DNA of 64,000 bases from Proteiniphilum propionicum (GTDB lineage Bacteria; Bacteroidota; Bacteroidia; Bacteroidales; Dysgonomonadaceae), in the NCBI RefSeq assembly GCF_022267555.1, contig NZ_CP073586.1:3390501-3454500 (forward strand), in the 5' to 3' direction. Position numbers and translations under genes: made by a program. The first letter of the stretch is position 1. Each line of letters starts with the position of its first letter. The notes below the pieces were generated by a model. The model was not told the DNA's origin. It worked only from the letters and a program-made list of their open reading frames with translations, and did not search any database. This document shows positions 27,298 to 36,520 of the stretch, one piece after another.

Positions 27298-28032
27298 TTA
27301 TTTATATTTTTCCCACAATGACTTATGGATAGTCTCTTTTGTACGTTCAATCAATTGTGGAATGTCTGCTTCAGAAAGGTTTTCGGTAGGTATAGGTTCA
27401 TGGATTATAAGTTCCATTTTCTTACAAAGCCTTAACCGCAAAGAGTTTCTTACCAGAACTTCATACGAGCCATTGATAGTTAACGGAACAATCGGCAGCT
27501 TCATATCATATGCAATATGGTAAGCACCCTTTTTGAAGCGCCCCATTTTACCTGTTACGGTACGTGCCCCCTCGGGAAAGATAACCATTGATGAACCATC
27601 GGCAATTTGTTCTTTAGCTTTTTCAATTGTAGCTTTTCTAGAGGCAAGCGTTGAGTTATCAACAAAAACATGTCCTGCTTTTTTAGATGCAAATCCCACA
27701 AAGGGGATGTTTCGCAAACTTTGTTTTTGTACCCATTTGATATTCTGATTTAAAAAGCCATAAACCAGAAAAATATCAAAAGCTCCCTGATGATTGGCAA
27801 TAAACACATAGGATTGTTGCGGATCGAGATTTTCATACCCTTTCGTTTTAATGCGGCATAAAGCAAGACGGCAGGTAAGCTTCGACCACCATTTCGGGGG
27901 GAAATACCCCCAGAACCTGCTCCCGAAAATGGGAGCCATAGTTATAACGATCAGCGCCGTTAGAAGAGTAAACAAAATGAATACCGGCACGAAAATAATC
28001 CATTGATATAAAAAACGCAGTATCTCTTTCAC
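27298..28032 (-). CDS. plsC: 1-acyl-sn-glycerol-3-phosphate acyltransferase
   Basis: Acylates lysophosphatidate to phosphatidate at the membrane, the step before CdsA. The 244-residue protein has an N-terminal membrane segment (VPVFILFTLLTALIVITM). The acyltransferase motif I is NHQGAFD (HX4D), the glycerol-phosphate motif is FPEGAR, and a third motif lies at VPLTINGSYEVL. A minus-strand TATTTTTG element (28063-28070) lies about 30 nt upstream. It is monocistronic. Confidence 0.93.
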   Translation of the reverse strand: MKEILRFLYQWIIFVPVFILFTLLTALIVITMAPIFGSRFWGYFPPKWWSKLTCRLALCRIKTKGYENLDPQQSYVFIANHQGAFDIFLVYGFLNQNIKWVQKQSLRNIPFVGFASKKAGHVFVDNSTLASRKATIEKAKEQIADGSSMVIFPEGARTVTGKMGRFKKGAYHIAYDMKLPIVPLTINGSYEVLVRNSLRLRLCKKMELIIHEPIPTENLSEADIPQLIERTKETIHKSLWEKYK

Positions 28033-28228
28033 AACTTTTATAATCTTTTCTGTTCCCGATTACAAAAATAAACATTTTCGCATATTGTCAGGACAAAAAA
28101 GAATAGTTATTTGCTCAGCCCGGTCATTTTTGTGATTAAAGTAAATTTTTATGCAAAATAATTTCCTCGTTTGTTGAATTTTGTGTTTATTTGCGTTACG
28201 AAATCAAAAACATAATTATTATACACAC

Positions 28229-28513
28229 ATGAAAGAGTTAGCAAAATACATCGGGGTAATAGTAATGCTCATTGGCGTTGCTTTTTTAATAGTACCTTTT
28301 TTAATGGGAACAACCAATAACTCCAATCTGATAATTGGATTGGTATTGGTTATTGAAGGAATGCTGGGCTATATTTATGTGAACAATATGAAAAGAGGGT
28401 CCCTCTTCAGCAATATCCTCTGGGCAATTGTTCTGTTAGTAGTGCCATTTATCATTTTCTTCTTTGCAAAACGCAGAGCCTACTCAGAAAAAGAAATTGC
28501 TGCATACAATTAA
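28229..28513 (+). CDS. Small three-helix membrane protein, function unknown
   Basis: A 94-residue membrane protein starting at MKELAKYIGVIV; the in-frame extension to 28181 lacks conservation-like features and would overlap the promoter region. Three hydrophobic helices (about 5-27, 33-50, 62-82) are followed by a basic, charged tail (KRRAYSEKEIAAYN). I do not recognise a named family. It is convergent with kdsB across a strong shared terminator. Confidence 0.65.
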   Translation: MKELAKYIGVIVMLIGVAFLIVPFLMGTTNNSNLIIGLVLVIEGMLGYIYVNNMKRGSLFSNILWAIVLLVVPFIIFFFAKRRAYSEKEIAAYN

Positions 28514-28540
28514 TAAAAACAAGGTGTATTTTTTAGTAAA

Positions 28541-28576
28541 CAATAAACCCTGAGATTAATTTCTCAGGGTTTATTG
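28541..28576. terminator. Bidirectional intrinsic terminator
   Basis: A perfect 15-bp stem (CAATAAACCCTGAGA with its complement), a 6-nt loop and TTTTT after it on the plus strand serve both the small membrane protein gene and kdsB. Confidence 0.88.
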
Positions 28577-28579
28577 TTT

Positions 28580-29332
28580 TTACCTTGACCGTCTCAAATA
28601 TTCCAACGCTCTTTGCATATCTTCAGGTGTATCGATGCCTATTGTCTCATGCTCAGTCACTGCCACCTTTATACGATATCCATTTTCAATCCATCGAAGC
28701 TGTTCCAGGGACTCTGCCTTTTCCAGAGCAGATGGTAGCAGCTTCGTAATCTCCACCAGTATATCTGTTCTATAACCGTATATGCCAATATGTTTGTAGA
28801 AAAGATGTTTCTTTAACCATTCGCCATAATCCGCATCCCGGATATAGGGAATTACAGAACGGCTGAAATAGATAGCTTCGCTATTTTTATTGACTACAAC
28901 TTTGGGTGATGATGGATTAAACAATGCTTCAAAACCATCCTCCACTGAAAAAGATTTCACCAAAGTTGCAATTTGCACATCAGGGTCTGAGAAACAACCT
29001 ATCAGCAATTCTATTTGCGATGGATGGATAAAGGGCTCATCTCCTTGAATATTAAGGACTACATCGAAATGCAACCCTGTAGCATTTACCGCTTCACAAC
29101 AACGGTCGGTGCCGCTTCTGTGCTTTTCGGATGTCATCAGAGCATTACCTCCAAAATTTTTTACAGCATCAAAAATACGGATTTCATCAGTGGCTACATA
29201 CACATCGTTAACCACTTTTCTCACCTGTTCATACACACGTCTGATCATGGGTTTGCCATCCATGTCGGCAAGCGGTTTCCCTGGAAAGCGCGAAGATGCA
29301 TACCGCGCCGGTATAATTGCTACAACTTTCAT
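28580..29332 (-). CDS. kdsB: 3-deoxy-manno-octulosonate cytidylyltransferase
   Basis: Activates KDO as CMP-KDO for lipid A core synthesis in the cytoplasm. At 250 residues it is normal. The nucleotide-binding N-terminus is IIPARYASSRFPGKPLADM. LNIQGDEPFI and KHIGIYGYR are signature segments, and the C-terminal EHETIGIDTPEDM is typical. It shows that this is an LPS/LOS-bearing Gram-negative. It is single and shares its terminator with the convergent gene. Confidence 0.95.
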   Translation of the reverse strand: MKVVAIIPARYASSRFPGKPLADMDGKPMIRRVYEQVRKVVNDVYVATDEIRIFDAVKNFGGNALMTSEKHRSGTDRCCEAVNATGLHFDVVLNIQGDEPFIHPSQIELLIGCFSDPDVQIATLVKSFSVEDGFEALFNPSSPKVVVNKNSEAIYFSRSVIPYIRDADYGEWLKKHLFYKHIGIYGYRTDILVEITKLLPSALEKAESLEQLRWIENGYRIKVAVTEHETIGIDTPEDMQRALEYLRRSR

Positions 29333-29486
29333 TTTCCAAATAAATATTATTCCTACTGTTATTATAACCTAATTAAATCAACTTCAAAAAAGTAATTGTT
29401 CCATAAAGCAATTTTTGACTACCAGTCAGTTAAACATTTATAAAGTCTGATTTCAGATATTTTTAACGGGCTTATTGTTTTAAATC

Positions 29487-30872
29487 TCAAATTTTCCGTA
29501 CAACATATAACTGAGAATTCTCATAACGTTTAACAACAACCTCCTCGTCTTTATCAACAAACCCCTTCAGTGAGATAGCATCGTAATACTCTCCTTCTAC
29601 GTACACCCGTCCCGATGGCCGTAAAACAGTTGCCGCCACCCCTGTTTTACCTACCATGGCCAACGGCTCCATGGGTACCGATACAAAACCCTCCTGATCT
29701 GCATGCAATGCTGCAAAGTTAAGAAATCCGGGCTTCCCAATCCTACCCGACAGATAGATAATAAGGACAACACTCAACCCCATTCCTCCAAGCACTGTCA
29801 TCACCGCCCTAAACATCTCTGTGGCAGGGAGCCCTTCAAAATTGAACCGTACATTTCCTATAAGGGCCAGCACTAATGCAGATATAACAAACAGAATTCC
29901 CAGTATTCCGGTGACACCAAAGCCGGGAATGACAAATATCTCAAAAACAATGAATATTAGTCCCAGTACAAAAAGTAGCACTTCCCAATTCTGGGCATAT
30001 CCTGTGAGATACAACGGGGTAAAGTAGAGTAGTGCCGCCGTAATAGCCATTGCAGATGGAAATCCTACACCGGGTGACTGCAGTTCAAAATAGATACCTC
30101 CTATAATAAACATGATCAAAAAAGCTTGTACCAGCCCATTGGTAAGAAAACCTTTTATCTTATCATAGAAAGAGGGATTGTAGGTTTCGAACGTATAGTC
30201 GTTATAACCCAAATATGTGACAACCAGTTCATGAACATTCTCTGCAATACCGTCACAATATCCCAGCTCAACAGCCTGATTAGCAGTTAAAGTAAGTACT
30301 CTTGTAGAATCGTCATAACCCGGTATTACTGTTCTTTCATCAACCATTGCCTCAGCTATAGCCGGGTCGCGCTTCCATTTTGTAATGGTATCACCATTTT
30401 GCACTATCACTGTTTTGCCGTGACTCTCTGCAGTAGCACGTATAATACCTCTCATATACGACTGGTATTTATCGGGAGACTGGGCTCCGGTAGCTCCGTC
30501 AACGACAGTTGCCGCACCAATTGACGCGCTGCTGCGCATGAAGATACTGTCACAGGCTATCGAAATAAGAGCGCCGGCTGACGCTGCATTATTATCTATA
30601 AACACATACACGGGAATTTGGAAATTGAGTATTGCCGTTCGCATGGAATCTGCCTCGAGAACGCTTCCGCCATAAGTGTTCATATGCAGGAGTACGGCAT
30701 GGGCATTTTTCTCCATTGCATTGTGAAGTCCGTTCTGGAGATATATCCATGTGTTACTCCCTATATTTTCCTTGACATTTATCCGGTAGATCAATGGCTT
30801 TGATTCCTGTGCCTGAATACTGAAAGAGAGGATCAGGATAAACAGCAAACATGCAACTTGTAATTTTTTCAT
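29487..30872 (-). CDS. NfeD-family membrane serine protease (ClpP-class)
   Basis: A 461-residue long-form NfeD/stomatin-operon protease. A signal peptide (FILILSFSIQAQE) is followed by a ClpP/crotonase-fold protease domain (about 30-220), with the nucleophile region NNAASAGALISIACD and RSSASIGAATVV. Four to five membrane helices follow (about 245-380), then a C-terminal OB-fold NfeD domain (SGRVYVEGEYYDAISLKGFVD). Such proteins work with SPFH/stomatin partners in membrane quality control, but no stomatin gene is adjacent here. A minus-strand TATCTTTG element (30893-30900) gives a short leader. Confidence 0.9.
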   Translation of the reverse strand: MKKLQVACLLFILILSFSIQAQESKPLIYRINVKENIGSNTWIYLQNGLHNAMEKNAHAVLLHMNTYGGSVLEADSMRTAILNFQIPVYVFIDNNAASAGALISIACDSIFMRSSASIGAATVVDGATGAQSPDKYQSYMRGIIRATAESHGKTVIVQNGDTITKWKRDPAIAEAMVDERTVIPGYDDSTRVLTLTANQAVELGYCDGIAENVHELVVTYLGYNDYTFETYNPSFYDKIKGFLTNGLVQAFLIMFIIGGIYFELQSPGVGFPSAMAITAALLYFTPLYLTGYAQNWEVLLFVLGLIFIVFEIFVIPGFGVTGILGILFVISALVLALIGNVRFNFEGLPATEMFRAVMTVLGGMGLSVVLIIYLSGRIGKPGFLNFAALHADQEGFVSVPMEPLAMVGKTGVAATVLRPSGRVYVEGEYYDAISLKGFVDKDEEVVVKRYENSQLYVVRKI

Positions 30873-30966
30873 TTTTAACAGGTTTGATTAGACAAAGATA
30901 ATAGATTTTGCTTTTATGCGTACATTTTCATTATAAATGTGTATATTTGTATTTCAATTTACCTGT

Positions 30967-31398
30967 ATGATTACAATTTTACTTAGCATAGGATCAAACA
31001 CATTCGCCAAAACAAATATCGATAAAGCTAAGCGAATGCTTACCCGTCAATTTCCCAATATTGTTTTCAGTGACCCCATATTAACAGAGCCGGAGGATGA
31101 TAAGTATTCTTATCTTTTCCGTAATATTCTAGCCAAAGTTGAGACAGGGATGTTACCTGATCAGATTATTGAAAAGATAAAGCAAACAGAACGGGCAGTA
31201 GGACGCACCCCAAAGGATAAATACCTGGGTAAAGTGGTTATCGATATCGATCTTATTAAATATGGAGACGATATTCTCCGCCCGCTTGATTACGAAAGAG
31301 AGTATGTGCAGCAACTGATTGGTACATTTGACACACTATCACCTTCTGACTCTGCTTCTGACTCTGCTTCTGACTCTGAGCCGGGAACTGATGATTAA
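30967..31398 (+). CDS. HPPK (FolK)-like protein with Ser-Asp repeat tail
   Basis: A 143-residue protein related to 6-hydroxymethyl-7,8-dihydropterin pyrophosphokinase. ILLSIGSNTFAKTNIDKAK matches the HPPK N-terminus, and VVIDIDLIKYGDDILRPLDY keeps the DxD metal motif. The protein is shorter than standard FolK (about 160), and the motif before DxD is GRTPKDKYLGK instead of the usual basic-Trp-Gly type. It may be a divergent paralog rather than the folate enzyme. The last 17 residues are a low-complexity SDSASDSASDSE tail encoded by a 12-bp repeat. Start is the ATG at 30967, so the homology begins at residue 1. Confidence 0.72.
   Translation: MITILLSIGSNTFAKTNIDKAKRMLTRQFPNIVFSDPILTEPEDDKYSYLFRNILAKVETGMLPDQIIEKIKQTERAVGRTPKDKYLGKVVIDIDLIKYGDDILRPLDYEREYVQQLIGTFDTLSPSDSASDSASDSEPGTDD
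31348..31380 (+). repeat. 12-bp direct repeats (Ser-Asp-Ser-Ala)
   Basis: TCTGACTCTGCT is repeated two and a half times at the 3' end of the HPPK-like gene, a slippage-prone tract. Confidence 0.75.
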
Positions 31399-31473
31399 TA
31401 TCACTTCCGCCAGCCCTATACAGAACACCACATTTTAGTGACAGGTATCTGATTGATCTCCGTCACTTTCATC

Positions 31474-33675
31474 TTAATTCAGTCTTGTAACAGATTTTAC
31501 ACCCTTAACTGCTTTGAGTTTTTTGATAAGCTGTTCAAGCATGGAGGTATTGGCAAGCATTACTGTTATGTTTCCCTGAAACAAACCGTCGTTTGAATCG
31601 ATTGATATGGAGCGCATCTGTACCCCCTCTTCCTTAGAGATGATTGACATTAGGTTGGCTACAATATTGATCTGATCGTTGCCGATTATTCTTAGTACAA
31701 TAGTATAGCTGGAAGAGCCAGTTGTGCCTGACCAGCGCGCTTTTAACACCCGATAACCGAACCTCGAAAACAGATCGTGCGCATTGGGACAACATACCCT
31801 GTGGATCTTTATCCCCTGGGATGAAACAAAGCCAAAGATATCATCCCCGAATATGGGATTGCAGCATTTTGCAAGTTTATAATCCACACCAGTCAGATTC
31901 CGGTCGATAATCAGTTCATCAGTGCTCTTTAGCTCCTGCAAGGGTTGTTTTAAAGTAAAAAGTCCCGCGCTAACCACAGTATGTGTGTCTTTTGTTTCGG
32001 CTTCTTTGCTCTCTGACTCAAGATACCGGTCTATAACCCAGTTCACATCTGTCTTTCCAGTAGCTATATCCACGTAAAAATCGGTAACAGTCTTGTATCT
32101 GAGCTTTTTGATCAACTGCATAAGATGAGCTTCATCAACTTCTATCTTGCGGTTTTTCATCCTACGGGAAAGAGTTTCTTTTGCAATATCAACCTGTTTT
32201 ACTGCCTCTTCTTTTAAAAGCTGACGAATTTTAGTACGCGCCTTGGAGGTAACAACAATATTAAGCCAGTCCTGCTTGGGCGACTGATGCGTGGAGGTGT
32301 TGATCTCCACTTGATCGCCGCTTTTAAGGACGTGCTTGATAGGAACGTTTTTACCGTTCACCCTGCCCGACATGCATGAAGCCCCCAGATTGGTATGAAT
32401 AGCAAAAGCAAAATCGAGTACTGTTGCCCCCATGGGAAGTTTAAAAAGATCACCTTTGGGAGTAAAGACAAAGATCTCTTTATCGTATAGATCGAGTTTG
32501 AAATCTGTAAGCTTCTGACTAAGGTTTGTTTCGTTATCACCCAGCGACTCCCTAAGAGTACTCAACCAGTTATCTAATGTAGATTCCTCTTTTACACCTT
32601 TATATTTCCAGTGTGCTGCAAGACCACGCTCAGCAATGTCGTCCATACGCCGTGTACGGATCTGCACTTCCACCCATCTGGAATCGGGTCCCATCACGGT
32701 AATATGCAGCGACTCATACCCGTTGCTTTTAGGTATTGAGAGCCAGTCTTTCAGGCGTTTGGGATTGGGTTGGTACATATCAGTTATTACGGAATAGACT
32801 TGCCAGCACTGGGCTTTCTCCTGTTCTGGAGGTGAATCAAGAATCACACGAATAGCAAACAGATCGTAAATGCTTTCGAATTCTATTCTCTGCTTTTTAA
32901 GTTTATTATTGATGGAGTGAATTGATTTGGTGCGACCCTTTATATCGTATTTAAGCCCGGTCTTGTCTAGGCGATCCTTCACAGGCTGAATAAACTCCTT
33001 TATATACTTATCGCGAGACCTCTTTGTTTCATTAAGCTTTTGAGCGATATAGTCATATGTTTCACGATCAGTATATTTTAAAGAGAGGTCCTCGAGTTCA
33101 GACTTGATACTGTAAAGGCCGAGCCTGTGTGCAAGTGGTGCATAAAGGTATATGGACTCAACGGACAGGTCAAGCTTCTCCTGGCTATCGGCTATCTTGG
33201 CAAAGCGCATCAATTGTAGCTGCCGGGCAATCATTATGAATACAACCCTTATATCCTCCGCAAACGAAAGAAGCAGCTTTATATAATTCTCTGATTCAAC
33301 AGCGCTCTTCTTGTCACTGAACTGGTTAACTTTCTTCAACCCTCGCAGAATAGCCTCTACATCGGCACCAAAATAGAGCTCTGTCTCTGACGGTGATATA
33401 TGTTTTTTTAAAAAAGGATGGAAAAGAAGCACGGCAGAAACAGTTGATTGTTTCAAACCGATCTCATCAATGATGATCACAGCCGTTCTCATCTGTGAAA
33501 GTAAATCATACATCGCAACGCTTCCATCCTCTCCCTGCGACTTCACAAAAGACCTGTACAATATCTCTTTCAGGCGTGAAGTTTTATCCATGCTCCATAC
33601 CTCTCTAAAAAAAGTATAGAGCTTACGATAGTGCTGAAGAAAATCCTCGCGTTCTATTAATGATATATCCTGCAT
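31474..33675 (-). CDS. RelA/SpoT-family (p)ppGpp synthetase, hydrolase site degenerate
   Basis: Long Rel protein, 733 residues, with HD-like, synthetase, TGS and ACT domains. The hydrolase HD pair and following ED are missing (LLFHPFLKKH at 84-92), and the ADRLHNMR motif has become ARQLQLMR (150-157), so the hydrolase should be dead. The synthetase half looks intact: GRTKSIHSI at 247-255, DLFAIRVI, the RLKD charge motif (307-310), IPKSNGYESLH and VEVQIRTRRMDDIAERGLAAHW. The TGS domain is near 395-455 (FVFTPKGDLFKLPMGATVLDF) and the ACT domain at about 660-733. It is probably a RelA-like synthetase responding to amino-acid starvation, with hydrolysis done by another Rel. Minus-strand TAAATTTG (33705-33712) is a candidate promoter. 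Confidence 0.92.
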   Translation of the reverse strand: MQDISLIEREDFLQHYRKLYTFFREVWSMDKTSRLKEILYRSFVKSQGEDGSVAMYDLLSQMRTAVIIIDEIGLKQSTVSAVLLFHPFLKKHISPSETELYFGADVEAILRGLKKVNQFSDKKSAVESENYIKLLLSFAEDIRVVFIMIARQLQLMRFAKIADSQEKLDLSVESIYLYAPLAHRLGLYSIKSELEDLSLKYTDRETYDYIAQKLNETKRSRDKYIKEFIQPVKDRLDKTGLKYDIKGRTKSIHSINNKLKKQRIEFESIYDLFAIRVILDSPPEQEKAQCWQVYSVITDMYQPNPKRLKDWLSIPKSNGYESLHITVMGPDSRWVEVQIRTRRMDDIAERGLAAHWKYKGVKEESTLDNWLSTLRESLGDNETNLSQKLTDFKLDLYDKEIFVFTPKGDLFKLPMGATVLDFAFAIHTNLGASCMSGRVNGKNVPIKHVLKSGDQVEINTSTHQSPKQDWLNIVVTSKARTKIRQLLKEEAVKQVDIAKETLSRRMKNRKIEVDEAHLMQLIKKLRYKTVTDFYVDIATGKTDVNWVIDRYLESESKEAETKDTHTVVSAGLFTLKQPLQELKSTDELIIDRNLTGVDYKLAKCCNPIFGDDIFGFVSSQGIKIHRVCCPNAHDLFSRFGYRVLKARWSGTTGSSSYTIVLRIIGNDQINIVANLMSIISKEEGVQMRSISIDSNDGLFQGNITVMLANTSMLEQLIKKLKAVKGVKSVTRLN

Positions 33676-33731
33676 TTTTATCGAATTGAAACGTTACTGA
33701 AATACAAATTTACAATTTTCCACATATTTCT

Positions 33732-33739
33732 TATCTTTG
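33732..33739 (+). promoter_or_regulatory. -7 promoter element TATCTTTG
   Basis: Perfect consensus 33 nt before the ATG at 33773. It overlaps the alternative upstream start (33737), excluding it. Confidence 0.6.
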
Positions 33740-33772
33740 CAAATCAGAAATCTTAGTTTAAATCGATTTAAT

Positions 33773-36325
33773 ATGACACGAAAAATATTGTTTCTACTAT
33801 CCATTTGGATACCAGCATTATTAGTTGCACAAAATAGGGAGGTTCTATCACTGAACGAAGGATGGCAGTTCTCACAGATGAACAAGGGCCAATGGTACGA
33901 TGCAAAGGTTCCCGGTTCGGTACAGCATGACCTGGTGCGACACAACATCTTGCCAGATCCATATTACGGAATCAACGAAACCAAAATTCAGTGGGTAGAG
34001 GATGAAAACTGGGATTTCAAAAAATCTTTTACCGTTTCAGCAGAACAGATGAAATATGATGATGCGGTTATCTTCTTTGAAGGGCTGGATACCCATGCCG
34101 ATATTTTTTTAAACGGCTCACATATTCTGCGTTCGCAGAATATGTTCACAGGTCACAAAGTGCCTGTAAAAAACATGCTCAAGGAGGGAAAAAACATGCT
34201 TTATATACGTTTCTATTCTCCTGTACAAACAATGATGCCCGCACGTGCAACGTATGGCTATGATTACCCTGCGGGCAACGATCACCGGGAAGAGAAGCTG
34301 AGCGTATATAATCGCAAGGCACCCTACCACTTTGGGTGGGACTGGGGTATCCGTATTGTTCAGATGGGTATATGGAAGCCTGTTTCTCTTCTTTTCTATA
34401 ACGATATGCAGATTGAGGACTACTATGTGAAGCAGTCCGTAATCACCAAGGAGAAAGCCGAGATCGAGCATCAGATCCAGATAAATTCTCTAACCGGGGG
34501 AGAAGCAACCCTTGTTTACGGCTATACGTTTGAGGGTAAGCAGCTCTCCTTGGGTCGCAAGGATATATGCCTTACAAAAGGGGAAAACCTCATTAATGTT
34601 CCTACAATCATAAACAACCCCAAGCTCTGGATGCCGGTCAATTGGGGTGAACAGCACCTTTATGATTTTTTTGTAAAGATCAATATTGGAGACCGGTGTG
34701 TTGCCGAAAAAGAGGTTAGGACAGGCCTCCGATCTGTCCGCTTGGTACAGGAACCTGATGAACACGGAAGATCGTTTTATTTCGAAGTAAACGGAATCCC
34801 TTTCTTCGCCAAAGGTTCAAATTACATACCCGGTGAAATTTTTACTACTAATCAGGACAAAGACTACTATAACAAGATCTTCGATCATATCACCGGAGCC
34901 AATATGAACTTTGTCCGCGTCTGGGGGGGTGGTATCTATGAGAATGAAGAGTTCTACCGGCAGGCCGATGAGAGAGGTATCCTGGTGTGGCAAGATTTTA
35001 TTTTCGGATGTGTACCCTACCCTTCCGACAATGCTTTCCTGGCAAACGTGAAAGAAGAAGCCATTTATAACATCAAACGGCTCCGCAATCACCCCTCACT
35101 GGCTTTCTGGTGCGGCAACAACGAAGTGGAAGAAGGGTTGCGGCACTGGGGCTGGCAGAAGGAGTACCCTGCTGAAATAATGGACTCCTGGTTCAGGGGA
35201 TACGACAAAACCTTCCGGGAACTGCTTCCCGTGCTGGTGGACGAGTATGATGGCACACGCAGCTACATACACGGGTCGCCCTACGACTCAAACTGGGGAA
35301 ACCCTGAGAAGTTTTCCGCAAGTGACGTGCACGACTGGGGCTTATGGTACGGAAACCTTCCATTCGAGGCTATGGCCGACAGGTTACCGCGCTTTGCCAG
35401 TGAATTCGGTTTTCAGTCGTTCCCCGAGATGAAAACTATTCGCTCCTTTGCTCCGGAAGATCAGTGGGAGCTTGAGAGTGAGGTAATGAAAGTACACCAG
35501 AAAGCTTCTACAGGCAACTCACTGATAAAAAAATACATGGATATGTATTACCAAGAGCCGAAGAATTTTGAGGATTTTGTCTATGTGGGCCTGGTGATGC
35601 AGGGCAACGGCATGGAGGAGTCGGTGGAAGCGATGCGGCGCGGCAGGCCTTACTGCATGGGTGCCCTCTACTGGCAGATTAACGATGACTGGCCCGTAGT
35701 CTCCTGGTCGAGTATCGATTACTACGACAATTGGAAAGCTCAACACTACCGGATGAGGGATGTATTCGCTCCTCTCGCCCTGGGTGTTAAATTCATTGAT
35801 AACAAGTTGAATTACTATACTATGTCAGATTATCTGTATGACAATAACAATCTGCGCCTTACTGTTCAGGTTATCGATTTCTCCAGAGGAAAACAAAAGG
35901 AGATCACAGAAAGAGTGACTGCCAAAGCCAACTCTAGCAACATCGTAAAAACTTTCAACGTATCTGACCTGGTTACGGAGGCAGAAAAATCGCATACTGT
36001 TATCCACGCTTTTCTTACCGATAACAATGGAAACAAAATCTCAACAAAAGATTATTTTTTCTATTGGCCAAATATGTTGGAACTACCGGAAACAAAGGTG
36101 AACAGCAAGGTGCAATATAGCGATGGTGAATACAGGGTTACCCTTTCGAGCAAAGGGCTGGCGAAAGATGTTTTTGTGGAGATCCCCGTGCAGGGAGCCC
36201 GCTACAGCGACAACTTCATTGATCTGCTGCCAGGAGAGAAGAAAACAATTATCATCACCTCTCCCAATCTGAAAGCCGCCAATAGGACACCCATCACTGT
36301 AACACATATCAGAGAGACTTATTAA
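33773..36325 (+). CDS. Exported GH2 beta-mannosidase
   Basis: Glycoside hydrolase family 2, mannosidase type (850 residues). Removes beta-mannose from mannan or N-glycan-derived oligosaccharides. A signal peptide ends near LLVAQN. The jelly-roll, immunoglobulin-like and TIM-barrel domains follow in order. The acid/base Glu451 lies in WCGNNEVEEG and the nucleophile Glu544 in ASEFGFQSFPE. APYHFGWDWGIR, VRVWGGGIYE and GALYWQINDDWPVVSWSSID are typical of family-2 mannosidases. It is secreted to the periplasm or envelope. No SusCD pair is beside it, so it is an isolated gene outside an obvious utilisation locus. It is divergent from the Rel gene. Confidence 0.92.
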   Translation: MTRKILFLLSIWIPALLVAQNREVLSLNEGWQFSQMNKGQWYDAKVPGSVQHDLVRHNILPDPYYGINETKIQWVEDENWDFKKSFTVSAEQMKYDDAVIFFEGLDTHADIFLNGSHILRSQNMFTGHKVPVKNMLKEGKNMLYIRFYSPVQTMMPARATYGYDYPAGNDHREEKLSVYNRKAPYHFGWDWGIRIVQMGIWKPVSLLFYNDMQIEDYYVKQSVITKEKAEIEHQIQINSLTGGEATLVYGYTFEGKQLSLGRKDICLTKGENLINVPTIINNPKLWMPVNWGEQHLYDFFVKINIGDRCVAEKEVRTGLRSVRLVQEPDEHGRSFYFEVNGIPFFAKGSNYIPGEIFTTNQDKDYYNKIFDHITGANMNFVRVWGGGIYENEEFYRQADERGILVWQDFIFGCVPYPSDNAFLANVKEEAIYNIKRLRNHPSLAFWCGNNEVEEGLRHWGWQKEYPAEIMDSWFRGYDKTFRELLPVLVDEYDGTRSYIHGSPYDSNWGNPEKFSASDVHDWGLWYGNLPFEAMADRLPRFASEFGFQSFPEMKTIRSFAPEDQWELESEVMKVHQKASTGNSLIKKYMDMYYQEPKNFEDFVYVGLVMQGNGMEESVEAMRRGRPYCMGALYWQINDDWPVVSWSSIDYYDNWKAQHYRMRDVFAPLALGVKFIDNKLNYYTMSDYLYDNNNLRLTVQVIDFSRGKQKEITERVTAKANSSNIVKTFNVSDLVTEAEKSHTVIHAFLTDNNGNKISTKDYFFYWPNMLELPETKVNSKVQYSDGEYRVTLSSKGLAKDVFVEIPVQGARYSDNFIDLLPGEKKTIIITSPNLKAANRTPITVTHIRETY

Positions 36326-36520
36326 TTTAAGTTTTGCTTGTGCTTGTATCTAAGTTACAGATATATATTGCTAAACATAAGACATGCATATGTTTTGTGC
36401 AACACACGTCAGATGAAACAGGTCACTAAGCATTGTCATTTGCGAGATTCGGCTGTTATCGCAACAGATGCGAAAGTTCAATTATTATTAAGTACTGTAG
36501 CGTATTTTTTATAATCAAGG

